From Darksidea phi (taxonomy: Eukaryota; Ascomycota; Dothideomycetes; Pleosporales; Lentitheciaceae), in NCBI GenBank assembly GCA_030770425.1, contig JASJFT010000164.1, positions 40,476 through 104,475 on the forward strand: 64,000 nt of DNA, written 5' to 3'. How positions within the stretch are numbered: the stretch's first letter is position 1; each line of letters starts with the position of its first letter. Made by a program: the position numbers and the translations under genes. The notes under the pieces are model-generated. The model was not told the origin of the DNA, ran no database searches, and was given only the letters and a program-made list of their open reading frames with translations. This document shows positions 9,562 to 21,254 of this stretch, piece after piece.

Positions 9562-11413
9562 TTACCACAGGGGCTTTGAAACAGTAACAATCATATCTTC
9601 CCCAGCCACCGGGCCCATAATGCCGATGCATGGTGTGCGGGTGTTCATCTTCGGCAATCGTTTTGCCTTCAGCTCGTCGTCTGGTAATTTCACTTGGAAC
9701 TTTCTCAGAGCAAGTGCTACGAAAGTAAGAACCTCTTTTTGAGCCAATGCCCTGCCAGGACATAGGGTAGCTCCGCCTCCAAATGGTTTGTAGTGGACAC
9801 TCTTTTGGAGTCCGGGATCTTTGAGAAAGCGTTCGTGATTAAACTGATGCGACTCTTTTCCGTATATCGTTTCATCAAGCATCATTTGCCGGTAAGGGAT
9901 AATCATCCGCGCACCTTTTCGAAGCTTTAGGCGCCCAATGTAGGTATCCTTTAATACGAATCGTACAGAGGTGGATGCGGACGTGACGCGCAGCGACTCA
10001 TGGTAAACCGCCACAAGTGTCGGGCAATTCTGCAAGTGATTCGCCAGACCGTCGCTAGATAGCGAGCACGGCGCGTCTGACGAGACTAAAGGATCTATTT
10101 CCGCACTTATAGTACGTCGCAAATCATCATTATTAAGAATCTCAGCCAGCATCCAGAAAGACGCCTTCCAAGCGTTTGCGTTGATACTCCATATTGTTAG
10201 CGATTCACTCTTCTCCAAGATACATGAATTGAGTCACTTACACCCAGTAGAACAGCAATACGAGCATTCCAATATCGGCTGATCCAATCCCACCGGCGCG
10301 CATGGCCGATTCGATTTCCTGGATTAGTCGCGATGCATCGGATCGTCGTTCTTTAGGAAGATCGAAATATTTTTCCAGGGCTTGCACCGCAACTGCCTTG
10401 GAGGCCACGACATCCTTTGCAAAAATTTCTGGAATATTGTACGGTAGCTTCCAGCTGCTGTCATCAAATTGGTAGAATGAGTCAAAGAGCTTGGGTTCCA
10501 ACTCCAAAAGAGCTTTGCCAAAAAAGGAGCGTGTCGCTCCTTCAAGAAGAACGTATTGGGACCATTTCAGCAGAGACACTGTGCAACTGTCCCTGTGCCG
10601 GTCCAAAATCTGCTCCTCAGGAATTTCGTTCCAGCTCATACGCGTATGGACTGTATCGAGCAGAACTTGTAGGATTGTTTCTGAATGATGGCCTGGATTG
10701 AGGAATATTCGGAAAAGCAGCACGCAAACTTCTTTCAATGGCTTATCGTGCCAATTGTGTAGTCCAACCTCAGGGTCGATGGGGGGCTTCCCTTTCCTGT
10801 CTAGCACTGGGAGCGCGCTGAACATAGCCTTCACCGAAGGTTGGGATGCGCCAAATTGATGCATCAAGTCATTGACCCATGGATCCATAGAGAAGTGCTC
10901 GCTCTTGTATATCATTGCTGTGTCTTGTGCAGACGTAATGACGTAAACGGTCTCCCCCATGATGACAAGCTTGAATGGCTCTCGTACATTTCCGAAGTGA
11001 CGCCTGATATGGTTAGCCGGACGGGCTTCGGTACGATCTGGAAGAAACCTTGCCTTGCCAAGTTCACTGTACCCTGGGCATCTCTAAAGAAAGGGATTGT
11101 GTGGCCAATGACTGCGTGTGGTTGTATCAGTTAGGGTCCATAAGTGGAGAGTAGTTGACATACAAGGTATCAAGTATGGGTACGTCCGTGGTTCCTCAGG
11201 ATACAGACGCGGATGCACGACGAACCTCCAGAGCACCCAAGTGACCCAAAAGAATAGGTATGGTAGAATATAGACAAGCAGTCTGGTCCAGGGGGTGGAA
11301 TCAAGTGTCGGACTCTCGATTTCTATTCCCGTAAAGACCCCCATGATCATAAAAGAGGTGAACAAAAATGTTTGGGTGTTCCGTGTTCGCGAAGGGAGGG
11401 AGTCTAAGGGCAT
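9562..11413 (-). CDS. Cytochrome P450 monooxygenase (4 exons, one GC-AG intron)
   Basis: Exons 11413-11164, 11111-11054, 11003-10242 and 10186-9562 give 564 aa in frame. Intron 1 (11163-11112) is GTATGT...CTAAC...GCAG. Intron 2 (11053-11004, 50 nt) starts with GC: AG|GCAAGG...CTAAC...ATCAG; it is the only splice I found that joins PFFRDAQGTVNLAR to RRHFGNVREPF in frame. Intron 3 (10241-10187) is GTAAGT...CTAAC...AG. A membrane segment (LLVYILPYLFFWVTWVLWRFVV) near the N-terminus anchors it in the ER. The I-helix region has FYWVINANAWKASFW, the ExxR motif ESLR is at 420-423, the PERF-like segment is FNHERF and the heme loop FGGGATLCPGR puts the ligand at Cys499. The FGGG..LCPGR style and N-A-W-K helix recall CYP7/CYP8-like fungal P450s. 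Substrate unknown; steroid or terpenoid oxidation would suit the neighbours. It is divergent from the ABC transporter. Confidence 0.9.
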
Positions 11414-12342
11414 AAATTGCTTTGTGCAGTACGGACGTGGGGCTTATACACAGATGAGGCAATCCTAAATGGCGAATGCTATCGCCGTCCCTAAGTACAC
11501 CGACCGGAAGGGTAAAGTCTCCTTGTCTTAGCGCTTACTCCTCCAGGGGCCCCCGCATGAAACGTTCGGAAAGACTAAGCACTGATAGCGGCGTTCAGAT
11601 CATCGTCGGGGTACACTCATATGCCTTAACGGCCCCAAACGCAAAAGCGGCCTCAGAAAGCTGCGAGCATATAGTCCTGCATGATTGTGGGGTGGCTGGC
11701 ACACACACCTGGCTAGGATCCTGCTGACGCTGACGCGCCAAGATATTGGGGGCCCTCAGACGGGCTCCGAAAATATATTGATATCGGGAGGAAAAGTGGG
11801 CTGTGAACACATGGTCTCAGCGTGTCTGTTTCGCGGATTACCCTGGTTTGTCTCGGGAATTATCCAAGTTGTTGGGTCATCAGTGAGCATGATATTGACG
11901 CATTTAAATCCTGCGCGTATGCAAGAAGAGGTGTACGGGCTTTTACCGTCGTATACATGGTTAGACGCATATGCATGCAAGCGCTAAGTGATTGGTTGCC
12001 ATCTCCGATGGCCAATCAATAGCTCTGTGAAATCCTTGTAGTGGGGCAAAGTATTTGAGCAACATGGGAGAGCCAAGTCTTTGGTTCGCCTCGCCCAACT
12101 ATCCTGGACTTTTGCTGCTGAGTGGCGACGAGATCGAGGATTTCATTCGTTAGAGATTCATCTCACATGCATGAAGGAAAGTGGAAGGTGCAACAGGCTA
12201 AGCGGCACAGCACGGAGATGCGGAGCAAGGCAAAGATGGACTCGCATGCCCAGGGATGCCTCGGAAACCTTTTGAGATACTCAAGGCTGTGCCGCAATTT
12301 AGTACCAATAAACACTGCTAGGGACTTTAGATTACGGCCTCA
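11414..12342. promoter_or_regulatory. Divergent promoter region of the P450 and ABC transporter
   Basis: A 929-bp gap between divergent starts, so both genes can be controlled from here. Near the P450 start is a small palindrome GGCGA-N6-TCGCC at 11471-11486. An inverted CCAAT pair lies at 11989-12018. The short frames in this gap look random. Confidence 0.45.
11989..12018. promoter_or_regulatory. Inverted CCAAT-box pair upstream of the ABC transporter
   Basis: TGATTGG at 11989-11995 faces CCAATCA at 12012-12018, with GCCAT/ATGGC completing the inverted repeat. CCAAT is the binding site of the fungal HAP/CCAAT-binding complex. It lies about 325 bp upstream of the first ATG of the transporter. 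The site is seen; its use is inferred. Confidence 0.35.
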
Positions 12343-15300
12343 GTGCAATACCTCTTGCCCAGGATCCGCACTCGAACCCTTGTGAAGCTGCGCAAGACGA
12401 ACTCTTTCTCAAACGTCCACGAGCGAAGTTTACGTCAATCGGATATGGACGAAGAAAAGACATCAAGCTTCGTACACCTCAGTACCTCGAGCTCCCAGTC
12501 AAATATTTTCTCACGCCCCGATTTAGACCCGACAAGCAGTTTCTTTAACCCAACAGCCTGGTTCAAGCAGCTCGCCAACCTGAAAAATGGCAACGACACC
12601 TCATACAAATTGAAGCGCGGCGGTTACCTGTTCACCAACCTCGATGTATACGGCACACTGGAAACGCACGATTATCTCAGCACCTTTGGCAACGCACCTA
12701 TTCGCCTCGTAAGATCTATAGGCAAATTGCTGGGGAGAAAAAGCACAACAGAAGTAAAGATCCTAGACTCCTTCGAAGGCTTCGTCAGCAATGGAGAAAT
12801 GCTAGCGGTCCTTGGAAGGCCAGGTAGCGGTTGCACTACGCTGTTAAAAGCATTGGCTGGAGAAACGAAGGGCCTTAGGCTTGGGCATGATTCGGAAATT
12901 CTGTATCAAGGTATGCGTTTCGACTGCCTCCACACCTAGAGAGCAGGGGATTCTTAACTCGTATCAGGAATATATCCCAAAACTATGAAAACGGAATTCC
13001 GCGGCGAGTGCATCTACACAGCAGAAATTGATGTCCACTTCGCAGAGTTGACAGTGTTGGAAACACTACAGTTTGCAGCAGCATGCCGCGCACCGAAGAA
13101 TCTTCTACCAGGGATGCCAGCTAAAGCTTATATCGAACACATCACGAATGTCATGCTCTCCATGTTCAAGCTGCAAGGAGCCAAAAATACTCCCGTTGGC
13201 GATGCCATGATTCGTGGAGTAAGTGGAGGGGAAAAGAAGCGCGTTAGTATTGCTGAAGCGTTCATGTCTCTTGCGCCAATACAGTTCTGGGATAATAGTA
13301 CGCGAGGGCTCGATAGCGCAACTGCGCTTGATTGCGTTCTTAACTTTCAAACATTCAGTCAAACCAGCAGCGCTACGACCACCGTCAGTCTATACCAGGC
13401 ATCGCAAGACATATTGGACTGCTTTGATAAAGTCACTGTCCTCTATGAAGGGACCCAGATTTTCTTCGGCACTTGGCGGGACGCACTCGAGTATTTTCAT
13501 GGCCTAGGTTTTGAACGCCCTTCCCGACTTACAACAGGGGATTTCCTTACCGCCCTGACAAATCCCCAGGAAGCTAGGCTGCTAGTGAGACCTGACTGTG
13601 TTGGAAGGGTCCCCAACACTGCAAATGATTTTGCATGCGCATGGCAGCGAAGCATCGAACGCCAGAAAATTCTTCAGCAAATGAGCCAACTTCGGGATGA
13701 GTTTCTCAGTGGCTACAATGGTCTAGAAGAGTACCGCCAGGCAAGAGCCCTAGAGAAGCACTCGCGCGTGTAAGCCATCACTTACTTCCTCTATCAGATT
13801 CGTGTTACTAACGTGACGTGACGCAGCCTGACATCCTCGCCGTACACAGTCCCACTCTCAGCGCAGGTCCAGTTATGCTTAACGCGAGGATTACGGAGGC
13901 TCCGAAACAACATCGCCGTCCCTATTTCGTACGTGGTTGGAAATGTCATTATGGCTATCGTTGTCGGCAGCGTCTTCCTCAACCTTGGGGAAAATGCAGA
14001 CGGCGTGACCCAGCGAACAATCCTCCTTTTCTTTGCCATCTTGATTAACGCTTTCATGAGCGCGGCAGAGGTAGAATATCTAGCGAGACGATTCCTCAGT
14101 TGTTTGGGCTAAGTAGTTGCATAGGTCTTGACCGTTTGGGATCAACGGCCCATCGTCGAAAAGCAGACTAGACATGCTCTCTACCATCCTGTTGCGGAGG
14201 CCGTTTCTGCAATTATCTGCGATTTCCCGGCGAAACTATCAGCATCTATACTTTTCAATATCGTTCTCTACTTTATGGCCAACCTGCGGCGGACCCCTCA
14301 AAGTTTCTTCACCTTCTGGTTCTTCACATTCGTCTGCCAAATGGCGATGTCCATGTTCTATAGATGCGACGGCTCGATCCATCGGACGCTTGAAGCCAGT
14401 ATGGTACCAATTGGCGTACTTATCATGCTTGCCATCATTTATACTGGATTTGTCATTCCTATACCGTATATGAAGCCCTGGCTTTCGTGGTTTCGCCATA
14501 TTAATCCAGTTTCGTACGCCTTTGAGAGTCTCATGATTAATGAGGTAAGCGCGAGATTTCTCATGAAAAACCTGAAGCTTGGCTTACCCCCACACTAGTT
14601 TCACGGACGCGAATTCGATTGCATTCGTTTCATTCCCGATGGACCTTCGTATGCCAGTCTACCAGATTATTTCAAAACCTGTGTGGCTACTGCTATCGGA
14701 CCGGGATCGCGACTTCTCGATGGAGACGACTACATATATAACGTGTACAGATACGGCTATACCCATCTTTGGAGGCAAGTTTTTCATTTCGAGCAGCACG
14801 CACTGTCAAAACTATCCGCACCGCGGACAGCGTTGGCGTGTACACTAGACGACACCTATCCAGAATGTCCCAATGCAGTGCATACTGACAATAGTAGGAA
14901 TCTCGGCATTTTGTTTGCATTTACAATCTTCTTCTGTGCGCTTCATCTTTGGTCTAGCGAGTTCGTCGAGACACAAAAGCCTAGAGGAGATATGTTACTT
15001 TTCCCGCGTAAAAAAGGTCCGCCGAAGCCACAGAATGATGTGGAGTTCAACTCGCAGCCCCCCGCTCAGCCTACAACTGAAACGCGCATATATTCGGATG
15101 CAGGTCTGGTCAAGCACAAGTCAACCCTGCACTGGGAAAACGTGTGTTTCCAGGTCCCATTGGGTAAAGGAGAAGAGAAAAGCATTCTCAACGAAATCGA
15201 TGGATGGGTGAAGCCTGGCACATTGATCGCTCTTATGGGCGCCACTGGCGCGGGCAAAACAAGCTTACTCGATGTCATTGCTCAGCGCACAACTCAGGGA

Positions 15301-17100
15301 AATATCACTGGCGAAATTATGGTTGATGGCCAACCACGCAGCACAAGTTTCCAACGCTCCACAGGGTACGCACAACAGAATGACATCCATCTTCGCACAG
15401 CCACGGTTCGAGAAGCGCTACATTTTAGTGCGCTGCTTAGACAACCAATGGAGATCCCAAAGGCTTCCAAACTTGCCTACGCCGAGAACATACTCGACCT
15501 TTTAGGGATGAAGTCATACGCGGACGCAGTGGTTGGCGTACCGGGGGACGGCTTGAGTCCTGAACAACGAAAGCGGCTAACTATTGCAGTAGAATTAGCG
15601 GGTCGCCCCACTAGTTCACTGTTCCTTGACGAACCAACCTCGGGCTTGGACAGCCAGACAGCGTTCATTATCTGCGACTTGCTTCGCGATCTCGCTCACC
15701 GGAGCGGACAAGCGATCATGTGTACAATCCATCAACCATCGGCCACACTCCTCGGAATGTTCGACCAACTACTCCTTATCGACAAGGGGAGAACAATTTA
15801 CTTTGGTGCTCTCGGTCAGGACATGAGTCAAATGGTCCAGTATTTCCAGAGCAAAGGGGCGCGGAGTTGTCGTCCGGGAGAGAATCCTGCCGAATGGGTC
15901 ATGGATATCATTGGCGCGTCACCTGGCTCCTCTGACAAGTCTATCGACTGGCAAGAATGCTGGAGATATTCCGAGGAAATAAAATACGTCAGAAGGCATT
16001 TGGGTCAAATGAAGCAAGAATTGACGCAGCAAGAAGAGGCCGAAACATTGAGCGGCGAATATGCAACACCGTTCTGGATGCAGCTCACAGTCCTTACACG
16101 CAGAACTTTCGTGGAGTACTGGCGGACACCTGCAGCAATTTACGCAAAGCTAATGTTCTATTTGGCGGCTTCTTTCATGATAGGAGTGTCATGCTTCCGG
16201 TCTCCGAACTCGCTCCAAGGTCTACAAAACCAGTTGTTCTCGATCTTCCTAATGTTCACGACATTCAGCAATATCCTACAGCAGATCGCGCCACAATTTG
16301 CCGCCCGAAGAGCTCTCTTCGAAGCTCGCGAATATCCCTCGAAAATCTTCTCCTGGGCTGCCTTTATCTCTGCGAGCATTGCTGTTGAGGCGGCATGGCA
16401 GATATTGTTCGCAACAGTATCCTTCGCACTATTTTATTATCTAACCGGCATGAACTTAAACGCTACTGATTCTAGTGGCGATGAGAGGGCGGTTTTGATG
16501 TTTCTCTTCTTCGCTGCCTTCTTCCTCTTCACGCAGTCACTATCCCATCTTCTCGCCGTGGCAATCGAAGTCCCCCAGACGGCCGTCAACATAGGAAACC
16601 CAATATTCTACCTCACTATTATCTTCTGCGGCGTCTTGGTCCCTAAAGACTCTCTACCGCGATTTTGGATATTCATGTACAAAGTCTCACCCCTAACATA
16701 TCTCATGCGCGGCATGTTCGCAGTCGGTGTTGCTGGGCAACCCGTAAATTGCAGTCCATCCGAGCTCATCTACATTCCGCCGTATAATCGCTCATGGCCC
16801 CCTCGCCCTCCGGACAACAAAACTTGCGGAGAGTGGTTTGGCGACTTTTTAACCTCATTTGGAGGAGCGGTATTGAATCCAGAGGCTAGAGAGCAGTGTG
16901 AATACTGTCCGATGAAAGACACTGACCAGTTCCTTGCTATCTTTGGCATGGAGTATGGAGAGCGATGGCGAGACTTTGGGATTGTTATGGTGTATATTGT
17001 TTTCAATTGGGCAGCTACTTTTGGGTTGTACTGGTTAGTCAGGATTCCCAAGAAGCAAAGGCCACGCTCGAAGGGTGAAAATGAGGAGATTACGGTGTAG
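12343..17100 (+). CDS. PDR-type (ABC-G) full-size ABC transporter (6 exons)
   Basis: Exons 12343-12910, 12968-13769, 13827-14070, 14125-14544, 14599-14774 and 14898-17100 give 1470 aa (1436 from the ATG at 12445). Introns 1-4 are GT-AG with good branch sites, for instance TACTAAC before 13826. Intron 5 (14775-14897, 123 nt) begins AG|GCAAGT and ends TAGTAG; removing it joins THLWR to NLGILFAF as in the family, whereas leaving it in adds 41 unrelated residues. Layout NBD1-TMD1-NBD2-TMD2. NBD1 Walker A is GRPGSGCTT (158-166), with Cys in place of Lys as is usual for fungal PDR pumps, and its signature is [11 protein letters not shown]2 has GATGAGKTS, the degenerate signature LSPEQRKRL and [11 protein letters not shown]. 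Both membrane domains are complete, including the Cys-rich loop before the last helix. It exports drugs, toxins or metabolites at the plasma membrane; pairing with the P450 suggests efflux of its product or substrate. Confidence 0.93.
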
Positions 17101-17777
17101 GAACACTTTAGAGTAGCGTCCTCTACCTTCGATAATTTCGCTTGATTCGAGCGCTTATGGAACATGCTGCTTTACCAAGTGTGCATCTAGTATATCAGCC
17201 TTGGGACTCATACAAGCACGACTCAAAGTCCGCTCCATCTCATCGCAAACCCGACACGAGCATTTCAGAGATTGCATATGCTAATTCTTTTTGGCTCTGC
17301 ATCCCGCCTCCGTGACCGATGAGGTGAGCTGCGCCGCAAGGCTAGGCAGCAGATCCAGTTAGGCGTTAAGCGATTGGTGAGACCACGCCGAGTGCATGCG
17401 GCACCGCTCGTTCGCCGCAATCAATATCTGGTAATTACGAGGGGATCATGAACGGGCGATACTGCGCGTTTGACCGAGCGCCACCGAGTGCTCACGCTAT
17501 GCCATATTCTAAATAAACTACATACAAAATAACATTCTATTTACCGTCTATATCTGACCGCGCGTTCCTTGTCGCTGAGCCGACGGAATTTGGTACATGC
17601 ACGGGCCAAGCCCCGCCAAACCGCTGTGTCGCCCGTTCATGATCCTCCCTTGTATATCCCGCCCCACTCATGCCGCTTCTGCACTGTTAACCCTGAGCAG
17701 CTCTGCACGCTGCCAAATGAGGCGCAGGTGAACCTTCACCCCACTGTCAATCTCTTAGCCCCCAGAAATCGTGCACC
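17101..17777. other. Intergenic region between convergent genes
   Basis: About 680 bp of terminator-side sequence for the transporter and the dehydrogenase. It has an AT-rich stretch at about 17505-17545 and a GATTGG box at 17371-17376. A short frame at 17569-17829 overlaps the dehydrogenase end and looks spurious. No RNA gene seen. Confidence 0.45.
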
Positions 17778-18950
17778 TCATTGCCAGCGAATCGCATCTC
17801 TGTTAGCCGACTTCGTTTCTTTCTTCTGAAACCACGCCACAGACCTCTTTATTCCCTCTTCAGTGTCACAAACCGGCCGATATCCAAGCCTATTCTTTGC
17901 CTTCTCCACCGAGAACCGGCAGCCTGCTTTGATGAATTCTAAGTGATGGCGGCTAAGCTTTAGCTCATGCGCCCCAGTGTTGAGGAACTTGCGTATAGAT
18001 TCACCAGCCGAAACTGCTGGAATTACAACCCAAAAGGGAAGCTGAATGATCCTCGGATTTTTGGTAGAAGTGAGGTATTCGTCGCCGGCGGCGATCCAAA
18101 CCTTGCGCGAAAACTCCCAGAAGCGCATTGGAGAGTCGTCCGTGACGAAGAAGGCTTCACCGTCCGCTTTCGTGTCCACGGACGTATGTTTGCCGTCCAG
18201 GAGTGCCTCAGCAGCGAGGACATGAGCCTGTGCCACGTTCGCGGTGTACACCCATTCGTGCGTCACCTTGTCGGGGCCAATTTGGAATCGGGTTGTTGGG
18301 GTATTGACGCACTTCAGCATCTCCCATAATGTCTTGAGATCCCGCTCTCCGTACAGTCCCCCGACCCGGAGCGATGTTGTCAGGAGTTGGCCCCGATAGT
18401 CGGTAACGTTGTTGTCGGCTTTCCTTCCCGTGTTTGCCGCAAGGACGAGAGCATCGGCAGCCCCTTTTGTGCGACCATAGGCGCTTATGCCAGTTCCAGA
18501 GTCGAGGCCGTTCAGTTTGACATCTTCCTCTGTATGCGTCTTTGAAGATAATCCGGATGTGTCCAACACAGCTTCCACTGAACTTGTGTAGATCAACGCC
18601 TGAACTGTAGGATGCTCTGTAGCCTGTCGAACGAGCTCCTTCGTCGCAACGTAGTTGATTTTATGTTGAACCTCAAACGGTGCAAAGGGTCCTGGGGAAA
18701 CGGTGTGAATGATAATGGTCGGTTGCGTTTCTTTTAGGAGACGCTCGACTTGTGTCGTATCGGTGATGTCGCAGACGTGGTATTCAACACCTTCGCAGGA
18801 GTGTTGATTTATTTTGTGACTGTGGTACGTCGCAACGACTTTTCGACATCGTGGGTTCTTCGCTAACTCTTCGACCAAGAACGATCCCACGATCCCTGCT
18901 CCTCCGGTTACAAGAGCTATTCCTAGGAATTTTTCGTCGTCTGAGGCCAT
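17778..18950 (-). CDS. NAD(P)-dependent 3beta-hydroxysteroid dehydrogenase / NSDHL (Erg26)-like
   Basis: Single exon. I start at the ATG at 18950 (390 aa), because the Rossmann fold begins a few residues later; an upstream ATG at 19103 would add 51 residues with no homology-like features. The N-terminal TGGAGIVGS (GGxGxxG at 16-22) binds NAD(P); YTSSVE (about 121-126) and SAYGRTK supply the Ser, Tyr158 and Lys162 of the extended SDR active site. Further on, the HEWVYTANVAQAH segment and the late GYRPVCDTEEGIKRSVAWF match the sterol C-3 dehydrogenase/4-alpha-carboxylate decarboxylase family. Likely reaction: oxidation of a 3beta-hydroxyl on a sterol- or terpenoid-like substrate. A second member of this family lies 2.7 kb away, so at least one is probably not the housekeeping ERG26 enzyme. 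Confidence 0.86.
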   Translation of the reverse strand: MASDDEKFLGIALVTGGAGIVGSFLVEELAKNPRCRKVVATYHSHKINQHSCEGVEYHVCDITDTTQVERLLKETQPTIIIHTVSPGPFAPFEVQHKINYVATKELVRQATEHPTVQALIYTSSVEAVLDTSGLSSKTHTEEDVKLNGLDSGTGISAYGRTKGAADALVLAANTGRKADNNVTDYRGQLLTTSLRVGGLYGERDLKTLWEMLKCVNTPTTRFQIGPDKVTHEWVYTANVAQAHVLAAEALLDGKHTSVDTKADGEAFFVTDDSPMRFWEFSRKVWIAAGDEYLTSTKNPRIIQLPFWVVIPAVSAGESIRKFLNTGAHELKLSRHHLEFIKAGCRFSVEKAKNRLGYRPVCDTEEGIKRSVAWFQKKETKSANRDAIRWQ

Positions 18951-20006
18951 TGCTAAAAGTAAAGCTATTGCCCAGCAGAACGAACGAGCTGATGAAATGC
19001 GCAATGAATAGAATGCACAGTGTAAGAAATACAATTGAAGATGGGAGCTAATACTGTTTCGCTCAACACTCTGCAAACTTTGATCGAAGAAGGATATGGC
19101 CAAGGAACTGTGACGCGTAAAATGCGTCTTAGCCCTCCCATATCGACTTTACCCGGGGTCAAACCCCGAAATAATAACGGCGGGGTTATTGCAAATTTCG
19201 TGGGCCTCTAATTCGTACTTGCGACAGGTTCGCTACAGTGTAACCGCTAGCTCGGCGTCTCACGCACCTAAGCTAGTTAAAATACCGCGGCTTGTTCCGC
19301 ATGATTCGTATTCACGCACCCTCGGCCAACGATAAACACTCATGCGTGTCGGGGAGTACAATTATAGTGCCAAGGATGTAAGGCAAACGGTAAGCCGCGT
19401 GCCCCATTGAGCTTCTTTGAAGGGCTAATTGTCTCTTTTACTGCACTCGACGTCCGCCAAAGTCTTCCCTGAAGAGAAGTCAGATATTTTAGTATGAACG
19501 TTCATCGGCAATTTATCTTGTTCACATCGACCGAGGCCGATGTTTATCGGATGGTGGTTGAGCGCTTGCTTTACGCCTCGATTGGCTCTCCACGGCTCGG
19601 TCTTATCTGGACGCCTTTCCATGTAGGGATGGTGCTCTCGGGGACCAAGAAACTGCAAGGTGTAAGATATGAAACGGGGCGAAGCCTAATCGGTCTCTGG
19701 ATATTGGGCTGTTCGCGCCCTGGGATTTCTCGAATCACCACCAAGCTATGGGTACAATTCTGCTGCGGGAAGCGCTGATGCAACGTGGGACAAGCAGTAG
19801 ATTCCCGAAAGCCCACACTCTCGACTTTGGCAGGGATACAGCGCTCAGGTGGGGTTTCCCTTTTAAGATTCCCATCTGACGGACGCTGGCATAGAATTCT
19901 TCTTCTCTCACCTGCCTTTTCGTCCGCGTCCTTTCTCTTTCGACAGGGCAGCCCTTCCCTCATCCTCTGCTCCAAACCTCTCAGTCGCCGGGAACCCTCT
20001 GTGAAC
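18951..20006. promoter_or_regulatory. Divergent upstream region of the dehydrogenase and the 7-TM gene
   Basis: About 1 kb between divergent starts. A 15-bp palindrome at 19154-19168 and an AATAAC...GTTATT inverted repeat just after it are the only clear sites. Open frames on either strand across 19425-20152 look like chance or promoter sequence; they show no family features. Confidence 0.4.
19154..19168. promoter_or_regulatory. CGG-N9-CCG palindrome, possible Zn2Cys6 factor site
   Basis: The sequence CGGGGT-CAA-ACCCCG is a perfect inverted repeat and also fits CGG-N9-CCG, the kind of everted/inverted triplet bound by fungal Zn2Cys6 regulators. It lies about 205 bp upstream of the dehydrogenase start at 18950. 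Binding is inference. Confidence 0.3.
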
Positions 20007-21254
20007 ATGAACCCTGCTGTCTTCGCCAATATTCCACTCGCCCCGCCACCACCGGGGCAGAAGTCCGATTTCGATGCTCCTGCCCATGATGCCAGGACAT
20101 TATGGGTGCTCTCGATTCTCTCGGTCACGATGGCTTTCATGTTTGTTGTCATCCGACTCTATGTCAAGCGCTTCATATCCCGACAGAGCATATCGTGGGA
20201 CGATGGTAAGGATTGCTCGAAGCCCTCTTCATAGATTCTCTCAAGTAGAGCTTACAAGTTGTCCAGGAGCTTGCATGGTAGCATTGACCGCAGCCATTAC
20301 TCATACCTGCGTGATCATAAAGGAACTCGATTATGGGTTGGGAAAGAAGATGTGGAATGTGCGCGCGCTATCGTTCACTCGCGATAGACTTGTGGCAAGT
20401 CGAGGATGATCCACATTTACTACAACAAGATCAACTAACGGGACTAGTCAATGACCTCGGCCAACTTCATCATCGCATTCAATATGCTCTTCGTCCGTCT
20501 GTCCGTTCTAGCGCTATATCAGCGACTTTTTGGGGTGTACGAAACCTCGAGGAAACTTATATACCTCGGGTACGCCATCTCAGTGCTGATAGCTCTGCCT
20601 GAGATGGGAGTCGCAATTGGTCGGATGGTCAAGTGCTCCGAGCCCACTTCGGCCCTTACGGTCCATTACTGCTCTACGTCAAGCATCAGCAGCGCAGTTA
20701 CTACTTTCGCCGTTACGGGGGTAGTTACGGATATTTTCATCTACTCGATTGCGTTTGCAAGACTGAGGCTGCTCCACGTTAAGAGGAACAAGAAGATTCA
20801 GCTTGTAGTTGTCTTCTCTGCCGGTCTTATGTACGTTGGCTTCAGAACATTTCCTCTCCGGTTGTTCAATGACAGAAGCTAACGAGTCGGTAACAGTGCT
20901 TTGGTCTTTGGCGTGGCCAATATGATATTCGTCGCCATTCACTTCTACACCAAGGACCAACTTTGGTATGCCCTGTGGGTAGCCATCTGCAAATTGCTCG
21001 AGGCCAACATCGCATTGACCTGCGCCTGTGCCACTTTCGTGCCCGCATTCTGGACGAACGGGAAGCAAATGTTCTCGTCAATCGGCTCCTTCCGCTCTCG
21101 GTCGCAGAATCTGTCATTGGACAAAAGCGCTGATACTCCGAAGTCTGTCTTTCGAAGGCATGAGTCGGACGATGCATTAGTAGATACAGCAGGCCCGGAA
21201 ATGGGCAGGGTCAGCGAGACGGAAGCGGCGCATTCAGAGGAGCGGGTGATTTGA
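20007..21254 (+). CDS. Fungal rhodopsin-domain (PTH11-like) 7-TM membrane protein (4 exons)
   Basis: Exons 20007-20205, 20267-20391 (or -20394), 20448-20830 and 20897-21254, 354-355 aa. Intron 1 is GTAAGG...CCAG, intron 3 GTACGT...GCTAAC...ACAG. Intron 2 ends CTAAC...ACTAG at 20447; its start is either GT (GTGGCA, 20392) or GC (GCAAGT, 20395), both in frame. Seven hydrophobic segments are seen, beginning TLWVLSILSVTMAFMFVVI and ending with a helix through LLEANIALTCACATFVPAF. The QSISWDD motif after the first helix and GLGKKMW after the second are typical of the fungal rhodopsin domain of PTH11-like receptors. No CFEM domain at the N-terminus. The cytosolic tail (about the last 75 residues) is rich in Ser, Arg and acidic residues. 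Plasma-membrane or endomembrane; possible receptor, ligand unknown. Many relatives sit in or near metabolite clusters. Confidence 0.85.

Noticed and set aside
11685..11987. 100-aa plus-strand frame in the P450/ABC divergent promoter
   Set aside because: No homology-like pattern and several overlapping frames of equal quality; treated as non-coding.
17569..17829. 86-aa plus-strand frame
   Set aside because: Overlaps the dehydrogenase 3' end on the other strand; Pro/His-rich chance composition, no recognisable feature.
19571..20152. 193-aa minus-strand open frame
   Set aside because: It overlaps the promoter and first exon of the 7-TM gene, has no domain-like pattern, and the plus-strand gene is clearly supported.
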